From: an uncultured Bacilli bacterium
GTDB taxonomy: Bacteria > Bacillota_I > Bacilli_A > RF39 > UBA660
DNA: 38,118 nucleotides
Assembly: GCA_944329365.1 (NCBI GenBank)
Contig: CALVIC010000013.1
Location: forward strand, 1 to 38,118
Reading direction: 5' to 3'
Below, piece by piece: positions 8,820 through 16,788 of the stretch (position 1 is the first letter of the stretch; each line of letters opens with the position of its first letter). The position numbers were made by a program, and so were the translations under genes. The notes below the pieces were generated by a model, which was given only the letters and a program-made list of their open reading frames with translations, was not told the origin of the DNA and did not search any database.

Positions 8820-8848
8820 ATTATACTATATTTTTTTTAAAATGAAAA
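8820..8848 (-). promoter_or_regulatory. Promoter of ftsA-ftsZ
   Basis: TTTTCA (8843-8848), 17 bp, TATAAT (8820-8825), about 30 bases before the ftsA start and just after the ftsQ terminator. Confidence 0.65.
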
Positions 8849-8891
8849 GAGAGTGTAAAGAAAAAATGAAATTTTAATATTTACTCTTGAC

Positions 8892-8920
8892 TAAAAAAGA
8901 AACTAATTACTTAGTTTCTT
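8892..8920 (-). terminator. Terminator of murG-ftsQ
   Basis: AAGAAACTAA, loop GTAA, TTAGTTTCTT, then a T run. The stem is perfect over 10 bp and contains the ftsQ TAA stop. Confidence 0.92.
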
Positions 8921-9582
8921 ACCTCAAAATATTCACCCGAATCTAAATACAAAGTTCCCTTTTTATTATCAAACTCTTTAATTATATCCAAATAACTATC
9001 GATTTTATCAAAAGTATCCAAAGTCAAATAAACATAATTACTATCGTTCATCACGAGAAAAAACCTCTCAGTATCGACCTCATTTGGATCATACCTAATC
9101 TCCGAAATTCTTTTAATAATCGCATAATCCGTTTTAGAAATAGCCTTTAAAAGCTTACTATAAATCTTATCAGGTACATAATTTATAACCGTTGGTACCG
9201 GAAAATTATCCGAAACTTCAGTCTCATCAGCTAAAATCGTCTTCTCTTTTGGCAAATAGTAAAACAGTGGCAAATTCTCATCGACATCGATTACAACTTG
9301 CGTAAACCATCTCTTATAAACATGAGCTGACTTAATATAATCATCATCTTCAAGTCTATTTTCAATCGTCATAGATGAATTTTCAAACGTACTTGGATAA
9401 TCATCCAACCCAGCCATTTTTATAATCTCCCAGTCACTATAAAGAGTATTACCCTTGACAATGACATTGCTCACCTTTAAATCCAAAATCAAAGAAATAC
9501 CAAATAAAATAGCTAGTAAAATTATTATTAAAAACAAAACTCTAACTAATTTTATCCGCCTTTTTTTCTTTTTCTTAGCCAT
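8911..9582 (-). CDS. ftsQ: Cell division protein FtsQ/DivIB
   Basis: A 223-residue bitopic division protein: very basic cytoplasmic N-terminus (AKKKKKRRIK), one membrane helix at about 17-37, a POTRA domain beginning LKVSNVIVKGNTLYSDWEIIKMAGL, and a beta domain. DivIB/FtsQ stabilises the septal complex with FtsL and DivIC. The start is ATG 9582 with AAGGTGATAGTA before it, the SD lying over the murG 3' end. It is coupled to murG, as in many Bacillota dcw clusters. Confidence 0.9.
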   Translation of the reverse strand: MAKKKKKRRIKLVRVLFLIIILLAILFGISLILDLKVSNVIVKGNTLYSDWEIIKMAGLDDYPSTFENSSMTIENRLEDDDYIKSAHVYKRWFTQVVIDVDENLPLFYYLPKEKTILADETEVSDNFPVPTVINYVPDKIYSKLLKAISKTDYAIIKRISEIRYDPNEVDTERFFLVMNDSNYVYLTLDTFDKIDSYLDIIKEFDNKKGTLYLDSGEYFEVRN

Positions 9583-9587
9583 TACTA

Positions 9588-10664
9588 TCACCTTATTAAT
9601 TCTTTTATTTTATTGTAAATAATATCTGCGCTTCCCTTTATCTGCATACCTTTTAAAGCTTTTTTCATCTCTATCCTCTTATTACCATCCAAAAGAAGCT
9701 TATCTACCATTGAAACCAAAACACCATCCTTTAAATTAGCTTCCTCAATCATCTCTGCTGCTCCTTTTTGAACCAAATCCAAAGCATTATAATATTGATG
9801 ATTATTTGCAACAAATGGCGATGGAATCAAAATACTCGGAACCTCTAAAGCTACAATTTCACTTAAAGTCGAAGCCCCAGCCCTTGAAACCATTAAATCT
9901 GTCCTCTTCATTATCTTTGTAAGACCTTCATAAAAAGGAAGTATCTTTACATTATCAGGATATTTTTCGGCCTTAACCCTATCATAAGAACTCTTTCCAC
10001 TTATAAATAAAACTTCATAATCTTTATTTTTAAACCCTTTAAGTTCACCCATTAAATAATCGCTGACTCTTCCAGCTCCAAGCGAACCCATAACGATTAA
10101 AACTAGTTTTTTTGAAGAAGTAAGACCGAGTTCTTTTTTATCTATAGGTAAAACATTAAGCGCATCTTCACTACAAGGATTGCCTGTTAAAACCGCTTTA
10201 CCTTCCGGAAAAGACTTAATACTACTTTCGAACGAAACTCCAATCAAATCACTGTATTTAGCTAAATACTTGTTGCTTTTTCCGGGCAAACTATTTTGTT
10301 CATGTAAAAAAGTCTTATAACCAAGCTTCTTCGCACTTACAATAACCGGAACCGTGACATAACCACCGACTCCAATTACGATATCTGGATTAAAATCTTT
10401 TATTATTTTTTTGCACCTTTTAAAACTTTGCATTAAACATTTTACTGTTTTAAAATTCTTAAGCAAATGTTTTTTATTAAACCCATACATCTCGATAGAT
10501 TCAAATGGAATTCCTTTACTAGGAACAATATCCTTCTCCATCCTGTTGTGAGTTCCGATATATAAAAATTCACTATCAGGCTCTTTTTCCTTGATCTTGT
10601 TAATAATAGCAAGAGCCGGATAAATATGACCACCAGTTCCTCCGGCACTTATAATAACGCGCAT
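9588..10664 (-). CDS. murG: UDP-GlcNAc:lipid I N-acetylglucosaminyltransferase MurG
   Basis: GT-B fold transferase that makes lipid II at the inner membrane face, 358 residues. It has ISAGGTGGHIYPAL at the N-terminus, VIGVGGYVTVPV, LHEQNSLPGKSNK, and the donor-site loop with SRAGASTLSEI near 260. I use ATG 10664 (MRVIIS), the usual family start, with AAGGA ten bases upstream; an ATG two codons earlier (10670) is also possible. First gene of murG-ftsQ. Other dcw genes (mraY, murD, ftsW) are not nearby, so the cluster is split in this genome. Confidence 0.96.
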   Translation of the reverse strand: MRVIISAGGTGGHIYPALAIINKIKEKEPDSEFLYIGTHNRMEKDIVPSKGIPFESIEMYGFNKKHLLKNFKTVKCLMQSFKRCKKIIKDFNPDIVIGVGGYVTVPVIVSAKKLGYKTFLHEQNSLPGKSNKYLAKYSDLIGVSFESSIKSFPEGKAVLTGNPCSEDALNVLPIDKKELGLTSSKKLVLIVMGSLGAGRVSDYLMGELKGFKNKDYEVLFISGKSSYDRVKAEKYPDNVKILPFYEGLTKIMKRTDLMVSRAGASTLSEIVALEVPSILIPSPFVANNHQYYNALDLVQKGAAEMIEEANLKDGVLVSMVDKLLLDGNKRIEMKKALKGMQIKGSADIIYNKIKELIR

Positions 10665-10684
10665 CCGCATCACATCCTTACTTA

Positions 10685-10712
10685 ATTATATCACACCACA
10701 TTTTCTTTTCAA
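10685..10712 (-). promoter_or_regulatory. Promoter of murG-ftsQ
   Basis: TTGAAA (10707-10712), 16 bp, TATAAT (10685-10690) with a TGTGA stretch just ahead of the -10, giving an extended -10. Confidence 0.65.
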
Positions 10713-10763
10713 AGCAGTTTAAAATTATTCAAAGTAAACCTTTGTCATATTATATTAAATTAA

Positions 10764-10791
10764 AGAAAAAAAGGAACATTAAAATTTCCCT
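10764..10791 (-). terminator. Terminator after the VirD4-like gene
   Basis: AGGGAA, nine-base loop, TTCCTT followed by a T run, 80 bases past the stop of the VirD4-like gene. The stem is short with one G-T pair. Confidence 0.6.
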
Positions 10792-10872
10792 GTAAATATA
10801 ACTTTTTGCTTTTCTTAAACTCAAAATATAGCTTAAATATTTATTTAATATATCTCAGTAATGCCTTTTTAG

Positions 10873-11979
10873 TTACTTAACATCAAAATCATCTATTTTT
10901 TTTATTTCTTTGTTTACAAAATCAATAAAGTTATTTTCTCTTTCTTGCTTGTCTTTTACATATCCTTCCGAAAAAAATTTAATCGCATCAAAATAATTTA
11001 CCTTTTTAAATGAGGCTTTAGGATAATCTTCACACTTGCCTACCTCCATCTTTTCTTCAGGTTTTATATCATCCATTATATTCTCAAACTTGTCTTCCAT
11101 ATAATTTCCGTATATTTCCGCAAATTCCTCTCTGTTTCTAATTGCGACATAAACCTTATTCTTTTCATCTAATAAATTACCCAAAAAGTCAAGTGAAACA
11201 CCATCAAAATTATCTAAAATAAAGTCTATTTTCTTATTCAAACTAGCCACCTGATCTATCAAGATATTTCCAAGCCTTTGTGATACATCATCACATATTA
11301 TAAATATTACTACCTTTTCTGGTAAATTACTCAAATCAATCTCATCAAAAGCTAAATTATTTAAAAGCTGCTCTTTGACAAAAAATACATTTAGCCTTTG
11401 ATTCATAACAGAAATAATACTACTTTTTGTCTCCGAAGGCGCATATACCGTACCTGCCCCAGCCATATAAACCATATCAAGCGGATCTAAACCGTCAAAA
11501 TAATTTTTCAACTCTTTTCCACCGTTCTTTGTAGTCACACTTAACATTAACTGAACACTGTATAAATTAATTTCATCTTCCTTAGCCTCTCTAAATAAAA
11601 GTAAAACTAATGACGTAAAATAATTAATACTTGCATTACTCCAAAAAGGATCAGAATTTTTATTGTCATCCTTAAAAATTTCTCTTCCAAGACTTCTTAT
11701 AAGTTCGGCCGCCTTATCTTTATTCCCATTCTTATAAAACTTATAAGGTAATCTAAGTGGATTAAAAGTATTACTCTTATATGCATCCTTCAAATTAAAA
11801 ACTAAAGTTTTATAACCACTTTTATCAAACCTTTCCTTAAATGTTTTAAAATACTCCTCCTTCTTATCCAAAATAATTAAACTTTCGTTATTTTCTATTA
11901 GCTTTAATACCTCATTAAATAAAATACCTGTTGTCTTATAACTACCTGTTCTTCCAATAATTAAATTTGTCTTTTTCAT
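10873..11979 (-). CDS. Orphan VirD4/TraG-like P-loop ATPase
   Basis: A 368-residue protein resembling type IV coupling proteins (VirD4/TraG), the pumps that feed DNA or proteins to type IV secretion channels. Walker A is GRTGSYKTT (residues 9-17). Next come SLIILDKKEEY, GYKTLVFNLKDAYKSNTFNPL and DPFWSNASINYFTSLVLLL, all family-typical. The Walker B segment is IDFILDNF (251-258): the usual DE is DN, so the catalytic Glu is missing. There are no N-terminal membrane helices and no relaxase or secretion genes nearby. The start is ATG 11979 with AAAGGA eight bases ahead. The merR stop overlaps an upstream ATG, so the two genes are coupled. Function unknown; it may be a nucleotide-binding protein rather than a pump. 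Confidence 0.75.
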   Translation of the reverse strand: MKKTNLIIGRTGSYKTTGILFNEVLKLIENNESLIILDKKEEYFKTFKERFDKSGYKTLVFNLKDAYKSNTFNPLRLPYKFYKNGNKDKAAELIRSLGREIFKDDNKNSDPFWSNASINYFTSLVLLLFREAKEDEINLYSVQLMLSVTTKNGGKELKNYFDGLDPLDMVYMAGAGTVYAPSETKSSIISVMNQRLNVFFVKEQLLNNLAFDEIDLSNLPEKVVIFIICDDVSQRLGNILIDQVASLNKKIDFILDNFDGVSLDFLGNLLDEKNKVYVAIRNREEFAEIYGNYMEDKFENIMDDIKPEEKMEVGKCEDYPKASFKKVNYFDAIKFFSEGYVKDKQERENNFIDFVNKEIKKIDDFDVK

Positions 11980-11984
11980 AAACA

Positions 11985-12311
11985 TCATCCTTTCAATTGA
12001 CTTCTAAATTCGTCTATCATTTTAATTTTTCTTTTACATTCATCTATCTCATTCATAATCTCACATCTTTTCCGAAGTAACACACTATCCCCAAGATTAT
12101 TCATATTATCCCTAATTTCATCAAGTGAAAAGCCCAAATCTTTAAGTTTTTGAATTAACTTAAGCTTCTTAATTTGTGCATCACCATAATACCTATACCC
12201 CGTAAAAACATCTACCCTCTCTGGCACTAAAAGACCAATATCACCATAAAAACGCAGTGTTCGAACAGGAGTATTAGTTATTTTAGAAAAGTCTCCTATC
12301 TTATATAACAT
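11985..12311 (-). CDS. MerR-family transcriptional regulator
   Basis: A 108-residue regulator: N-terminal winged helix (YKIGDFSKITNTPVRTLRFY, then GLLVPERVDVFTGYRYY), then a coiled coil that forms the dimer, and almost no effector domain. MerR proteins twist promoters with over-long spacers into an active shape. The ATG at 12311 follows AGGTGATACTC. A TTGACT-N19-TATAAT promoter lies directly upstream, the signature of MerR-controlled promoters, so autoregulation of this gene and the VirD4-like ATPase is likely. The ligand cannot be told from sequence; there is no metal-binding Cys cluster. Confidence 0.9.
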   Translation of the reverse strand: MLYKIGDFSKITNTPVRTLRFYGDIGLLVPERVDVFTGYRYYGDAQIKKLKLIQKLKDLGFSLDEIRDNMNNLGDSVLLRKRCEIMNEIDECKRKIKMIDEFRSQLKG

Positions 12312-12358
12312 GAGTATCACCTGTACTAATTATACACAATCCCTCCTCCCTTAAGCAA

Positions 12359-12389
12359 ATTATAACACTCCACAAGACTGGAAAGTCAA
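12359..12389 (-). promoter_or_regulatory. MerR-type promoter with 19-bp spacer
   Basis: TTGACT (12384-12389) and TATAAT (12359-12364) separated by 19 bp, with an imperfect dyad in the spacer (CTTTCCA and TGGAGTG half-sites). It drives the merR/VirD4-like pair. Confidence 0.75.
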
Positions 12390-12399
12390 ATAAAAAACT

Positions 12400-13275
12400 T
12401 TAACTCTTTTTCGTTAAAGTCTTAACTTCGTTTTTTACGCATTTTCTCTCATCATCTAAATTAGCTGTGTTTATAATCTGCTTATATATCCCGTTATAAA
12501 GTCTTTCCATATCATCCCCAAGTGTTTTTATAACTAGCCTGCAAAACTCGGGACTCTTCTTAAGTCTTTCATCCGCATACTCATAAGCAATACCTCGGCT
12601 ATTATCTATTGCGGCAACCACCAATTTTTCATCACTTTTATCACGAGCATTTGCATACTTGAACATTCTTCCGTCAGCTCTAACTAACTCAAGTATTAAC
12701 TTACTTCTAAACTTATCATTAACATAACCTAAAACATTTGGTTCATCCTGAATCATTTTTAAAGCAAATGAAATTGAATCATAAAGATTTGAACCTATAT
12801 ACTTAAACATTTCAGGATTTTGTTTTACCACCACATCTATAATCTGTGTATTACTCCTCTCTTCCTCACTCAAAAATTTAAAAGCAACCGAATTTAGCTT
12901 TATTGCCTTGATTATAAAACTTTTATTATTTCTAAGATTATCACTTGCATATAAAATAGCTGTCCCATCAGTTTTAATCGCCTTAAGCATGAAATTTTCA
13001 TTATTCTTAAGTTTTAAACTTACATACTTTAAATCATCCATATTCATCTCATCTAATAAATGACTAATGTACTTCTCATTATTTGTAATCCCCTCGCCAG
13101 CATTTTGGATTAAATCACTTATCGCATCACTCACATAATAATTGCATTCTCTTCCCAAAACACCCATTGCTTGGTCAAAAAACTTCGGATCATTTTTAAT
13201 TTCCTTTGAACACAATTTAAAATTTTCTGGATTATCTTCTATTTTTTCAAGCGCCTTATTTCTATCTACTATCAT
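12400..13275 (-). CDS. DUF4116-repeat protein
   Basis: A 291-residue soluble helical protein built from repeats of about 25-50 residues, each with a phrase like NNENFMLKAIKTDGTAILYASDNLRNN, then a similar one at NNKSFIIKAIKLNSVAFKFLSEE. This matches the DUF4116 repeat, common in protists, viruses and some host-associated bacteria. No catalytic motif is visible; a binding scaffold is a guess. It has a strong promoter of its own and the stop lies just before the MerR promoter. Confidence 0.75.
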   Translation of the reverse strand: MIVDRNKALEKIEDNPENFKLCSKEIKNDPKFFDQAMGVLGRECNYYVSDAISDLIQNAGEGITNNEKYISHLLDEMNMDDLKYVSLKLKNNENFMLKAIKTDGTAILYASDNLRNNKSFIIKAIKLNSVAFKFLSEEERSNTQIIDVVVKQNPEMFKYIGSNLYDSISFALKMIQDEPNVLGYVNDKFRSKLILELVRADGRMFKYANARDKSDEKLVVAAIDNSRGIAYEYADERLKKSPEFCRLVIKTLGDDMERLYNGIYKQIINTANLDDERKCVKNEVKTLTKKS

Positions 13276-13297
13276 AAAACCATACCTCTCTAAGAAA

Positions 13298-13327
13298 ATT
13301 ATAAAATAATAACTTTCCCTATGTCAA
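13298..13327 (-). promoter_or_regulatory. Promoter of the DUF4116 gene
   Basis: TTGACA (13322-13327), 18 bp, TATAAT (13298-13303): both hexamers are perfect consensus. Confidence 0.75.
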
Positions 13328-13331
13328 TCAT

Positions 13332-15170
13332 TTACCTTAAATTACTAGCTAAACTTTTCTTAAAAAAGCTTTTATGCATAAAAGTAAAAATAAATAAAAT
13401 TACCAAAAAATTAAAAATTACACTAATAAGTAAAAAAGGTAAATTTAAAATTAGAGAAACATCGCTAAAAACTAAAGAAGCACACTCGTATAAAAATCTA
13501 TCAGCTAAAAATATAAAAGGCACACTATAAACAAAACCTCTTAAAGCAATATTTAAACTTTCATAAGCCAAAACCTTAAAAGAATTTGTAAAACCTAAAC
13601 TTTTTATAGTCGCAAAATATTTTCGTCTAAAGTCCATACTTAAAGATAAAATACTTATCGTCGATGAAAAAATTACCAACCAAATTAGAAACACCATCCC
13701 ATATAACATTAAATCAATTCCTAAAATTAAATTATTTGTAATCTCTCTTGCCTTTTTTGCATTAAAATAATTAACATTTTTTTCTCTTAAATATTCATCC
13801 ACATTATCATCGGTATTTAAAATCAAATTATAACTATATTCGTCGCATACTTCATTGAAATTTTTCTCATCCAAATTAATAACTAAATTACCTTCTTTAA
13901 GTTTATCTCTAAAACCAAATGGAATTTCATCGTTTAATACCAAATCATAATTTCCTCCATTTAAATTAAGACTAATATCTTTATTAAATAACTTCTCATT
14001 CACCTTTTCAAATTTTCCGGAAATTTCGCGAACATCATAAACTCTATTTATTACCTCATCTCCCCCAAGATCAGTTATTAGCACTCTATAATTAACCCCT
14101 TGAAAACCAACAATCTCATCGCAGCTTTTAAAAATAGTGCGTTTACTTGCCCTAATATCATTTTCAATATAACTTATATCATCTAAACTCCTAATACTAA
14201 CATCATAATCCGGACTAATCACATATTCAGTCACCCCTTTATTTACATAGCCTAAAAAACAACTGAATACTCCGGCTAAAAAAGTAAAAAGAAATATCGA
14301 TATAATAAGCGGTTTAAATTTTTTCTTATCACGCACATAATTCGTTTTAGCAAAATAATAAGAAACATTTTGTTTAATACTATAATTAATAGTTACATTA
14401 GCTGGACTATTTTTTCTAAAAATATCCATTATTTGATACTTTCTAATCTTTAAAACTGCCAAAAAACAAGATATAAAACAGACAGACACTATAAAGAAAA
14501 GAGAAGTTAAAATAAAACTAAAGTTAAAATATATTTTTATCTCTTCCGTAATAATTTCCTTAAGTAATTCATTTAAAACTAAAATAACACCATCTGTCAA
14601 AAACAAAGCCAAAACAAAACCTAATAAAATTCCTAGTAAACTTATAACAATTTGTTCAAGCAAACACATAACTATTATCTTATTACTTTCAAAACCAATC
14701 GCCTTCATTGTAATAATTTCACTTTTTCTTTTACTAAAACTAACTTTAAACGAGTTGTAAATTATCAAAAAAACAGAAACTGCAATAATTCCCAATATAA
14801 AAATAAGCATACTTTTAATTGTCTTTAAATAATTATCTTCACCAACTCCATAAAGCGAAAGTAGTTTTTTATTATAAGTTATTTTAGCGCAGTCACCCCT
14901 TTTACATATACTTTCCACCTTTTCATAAACATCCTGGGATCTAAAATCAAAATAATAATCCCCTCTTTTTAAATAATTATCGTATCCATCTAACTTCCCT
15001 TCGATAATTACTGTATAACCTTTATCTGTTATTTTTATCAAATAATGATGAACCGAAGAAAAAACAAACGAAACCGTAAACATCAAAACACTAGCCAAAA
15101 TAATGCTTAGTAAACTAATTACAAGCCCTTTTTTATCTCGAAGCCGGCTTCTTATCAATATTTTTAACAT
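13332..15170 (-). CDS. ABC transporter permease, double FtsX domain
   Basis: A 612-residue membrane protein of the FtsX/MacB superfamily. One helix lies at about 14-38, then a three-helix FtsX unit at about 115-245 (SFSKRKSEIITMKAIGFESN between helices), another helix near 285, a second external domain, and a second FtsX unit at about 480-600 (SMDFRRKYFATIKSLGFTNS). Such permeases pair with MacB/LolD-type ATPases to move peptides or drugs or to drive mechanical work in the wall. The ATPase gene lies upstream and overlaps by 38 bases; the SD AAGGA lies inside it. The substrate is unknown. Confidence 0.85.
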   Translation of the reverse strand: MLKILIRSRLRDKKGLVISLLSIILASVLMFTVSFVFSSVHHYLIKITDKGYTVIIEGKLDGYDNYLKRGDYYFDFRSQDVYEKVESICKRGDCAKITYNKKLLSLYGVGEDNYLKTIKSMLIFILGIIAVSVFLIIYNSFKVSFSKRKSEIITMKAIGFESNKIIVMCLLEQIVISLLGILLGFVLALFLTDGVILVLNELLKEIITEEIKIYFNFSFILTSLFFIVSVCFISCFLAVLKIRKYQIMDIFRKNSPANVTINYSIKQNVSYYFAKTNYVRDKKKFKPLIISIFLFTFLAGVFSCFLGYVNKGVTEYVISPDYDVSIRSLDDISYIENDIRASKRTIFKSCDEIVGFQGVNYRVLITDLGGDEVINRVYDVREISGKFEKVNEKLFNKDISLNLNGGNYDLVLNDEIPFGFRDKLKEGNLVINLDEKNFNEVCDEYSYNLILNTDDNVDEYLREKNVNYFNAKKAREITNNLILGIDLMLYGMVFLIWLVIFSSTISILSLSMDFRRKYFATIKSLGFTNSFKVLAYESLNIALRGFVYSVPFIFLADRFLYECASLVFSDVSLILNLPFLLISVIFNFLVILFIFTFMHKSFFKKSLASNLR

Positions 15171-15843
15171 TTCGCTTATCCTTTATTATTTTCCCGTCGG
15201 CCATTATAATTACCCTACTTGCCCACCTTACTAGGTCCTCATCATGAGTTACCATAATAATCGTCTGCTTAAATTTCTTGTTATATAAAGAAAGTAATTT
15301 CATAATTTTTTGTGAACTTCGGCTATCTAAATTTCCCGTTGGCTCATCAGCCAAAATAACTTTAGGCCTGTTTATTACAGCTCTTCCAATGGCCACTCTC
15401 TGTTGCTGGCCACCCGATAAATCGTTAGGTAAAAAATCCTTCTTTTCTAAAATATCTAAAAATTTAAGTAAGCTATCCATCTTCAAGTCAGATAAACGTT
15501 TTCCATCGAAAAGTGCAGGCAAAACAATATTTTCATAAACCGTCAAAGACGGAATCAAATTGAAAAACTGATAAACAAAACCGATATTTTTCCTTCTAAA
15601 AATCGTAAGTTCTTTATCGCTTAAACTATATATGTCCGTATTGTTGCAAAAAACACTGCCACTGCTCGGTTCATCTAAACCACCAAGCATATGTAAAAGT
15701 GTACTTTTACCGCATCCACTTTTACCTAAAATAATAACAAAATCACCTTTTTGAACTTTTAGGTTAATATTATTTACAGCTATAAATTCTTCATTGCCAC
15801 TTACATATTTTTTTGTCAAATCTTTTGTGCTTATTATTTCCAT
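15133..15843 (-). CDS. ABC transporter ATP-binding protein, MacB/LolD type
   Basis: A 236-residue ABC ATPase with all core motifs: Walker A GKSGCGKST, Q-loop FVYQFFNLIPSLTVYENI, signature LSGGQQQRVAIGRA, Walker B VILADEPTGNLD, and switch His in MVTHDE. The Q-loop and DEPTGNLD wording are typical of the MacB/LolD/FtsE group that works with FtsX-fold permeases such as the one downstream. AGGAGG lies eight bases before the ATG. Confidence 0.92.
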   Translation of the reverse strand: MEIISTKDLTKKYVSGNEEFIAVNNINLKVQKGDFVIILGKSGCGKSTLLHMLGGLDEPSSGSVFCNNTDIYSLSDKELTIFRRKNIGFVYQFFNLIPSLTVYENIVLPALFDGKRLSDLKMDSLLKFLDILEKKDFLPNDLSGGQQQRVAIGRAVINRPKVILADEPTGNLDSRSSQKIMKLLSLYNKKFKQTIIMVTHDEDLVRWASRVIIMADGKIIKDKRNVKNIDKKPASR

Positions 15844-15985
15844 AAAAATACCCTCCTAATAAACACATACTACATTCACCTTTGATTTCCTTTTTTTTCT
15901 TAAAAAAATTTCAAAAAAATTATATTTTTTAAAAAAAGAACAATAAACAAACTCTGTTATATAACCTCAAGTTAATTTAAATACT

Positions 15986-16015
15986 AAAAATGAGACAAAT
16001 TTAAGTCCCATTTTT
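15986..16015 (-). terminator. Terminator after the ZIP transporter gene
   Basis: AAAATGGGAC and GTCTCATTTT pair over 10 bp with one G-T, followed by a T run, at the 3' end of the zip gene. Confidence 0.8.
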
Positions 16016-16787
16016 ATCCTAATGCCACATCTAACACCATCATCAAACAAAATCCAAAAGCAAGCCCAATCGTTCCAATATCTGTGTGTTTGCCATATTG
16101 TGAAGATGGAATAAGTTCTTCGGTCACGACATACATCATTGCCCCAGCCGCAAACGCAAGTAAATAAGGCAAAACTGGAACCGCTAAACTCGCTCCTAAA
16201 ATCGTTAAAGCCCCAGCTACCGGTTCAACTAAGCCCGACAAAAGGCCATAAACACAAGCTCTTTTCCTTGAACTTCCCGCATTTCGCATCGGCATCGAAA
16301 TAATCGCTCCTTCAGGAATGTTTTGAATTGCCACTCCAATCGTTAAAGCAATTGCCGCATAAATTGTAATATCACTTCCTGAAATAAGTCCGATTAAAAC
16401 AACACCAACCGCCATTCCTTCTGGAATATTGTGCAAAGTCACTGCTAAAGCCAGCATAGCTGATTTCTTAAGTTTTGTCTTCGGTCCTTCGGCCTCTGTT
16501 TTTTCGATATGCAAATGAGGAATAATGTGATCTAATATTAATAAGAAAAATATTCCCATCAAAAACCCAACTAAAGCTGGAACCCACTTTACTCCCGTGC
16601 TCATATCGATTGCCGGAATTAAAAGTGACCAAATTGACGCTGCCACCATAATTCCTGCTGTAAAACCTAAAAGAAGTTTTTGCGTTTTTTCTCCAAGCTC
16701 CTTCTTCATAAATAAAGCTAAAGAAGAACCTAGACAAGTACCCACAAATGGTATTAATAAACCTATAATTATAATATATTCATCCAA
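16014..16787 (-). CDS. ZIP-family divalent metal transporter
   Basis: A 257-residue ZIP transporter with eight predicted helices. The metal-path helices read LAVTLHNIPEGMAVGV and GVAIQNIPEGAIISMP, with a third signature at GLVEPVAGAL. ZIP proteins import Zn or Mn, or in some bacteria act bidirectionally. The start is TTG 16787 with AGGAG seven bases ahead; that SD is read in the last codons of the P-type ATPase (Lys-Arg-Arg-Ile-stop), so the two are tightly coupled. Pairing a ZIP protein with a Zn/Cd exporter suggests joint zinc balance. Confidence 0.92.
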   Translation of the reverse strand: MDEYIIIIGLLIPFVGTCLGSSLALFMKKELGEKTQKLLLGFTAGIMVAASIWSLLIPAIDMSTGVKWVPALVGFLMGIFFLLILDHIIPHLHIEKTEAEGPKTKLKKSAMLALAVTLHNIPEGMAVGVVLIGLISGSDITIYAAIALTIGVAIQNIPEGAIISMPMRNAGSSRKRACVYGLLSGLVEPVAGALTILGASLAVPVLPYLLAFAAGAMMYVVTEELIPSSQYGKHTDIGTIGLAFGFCLMMVLDVALG

Positions 16788-16788
16788 A

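Noticed and set aside
13321..13530. Plus-strand frame opposite the ABC permease end
   Set aside because: Antisense shadow rich in Lys and Leu, as expected from AT-rich complement; no SD.
16468..16737. Minus-strand frame of 89 codons inside the ZIP gene
   Set aside because: Shadow frame across a well-supported transporter; composition is not protein-like.
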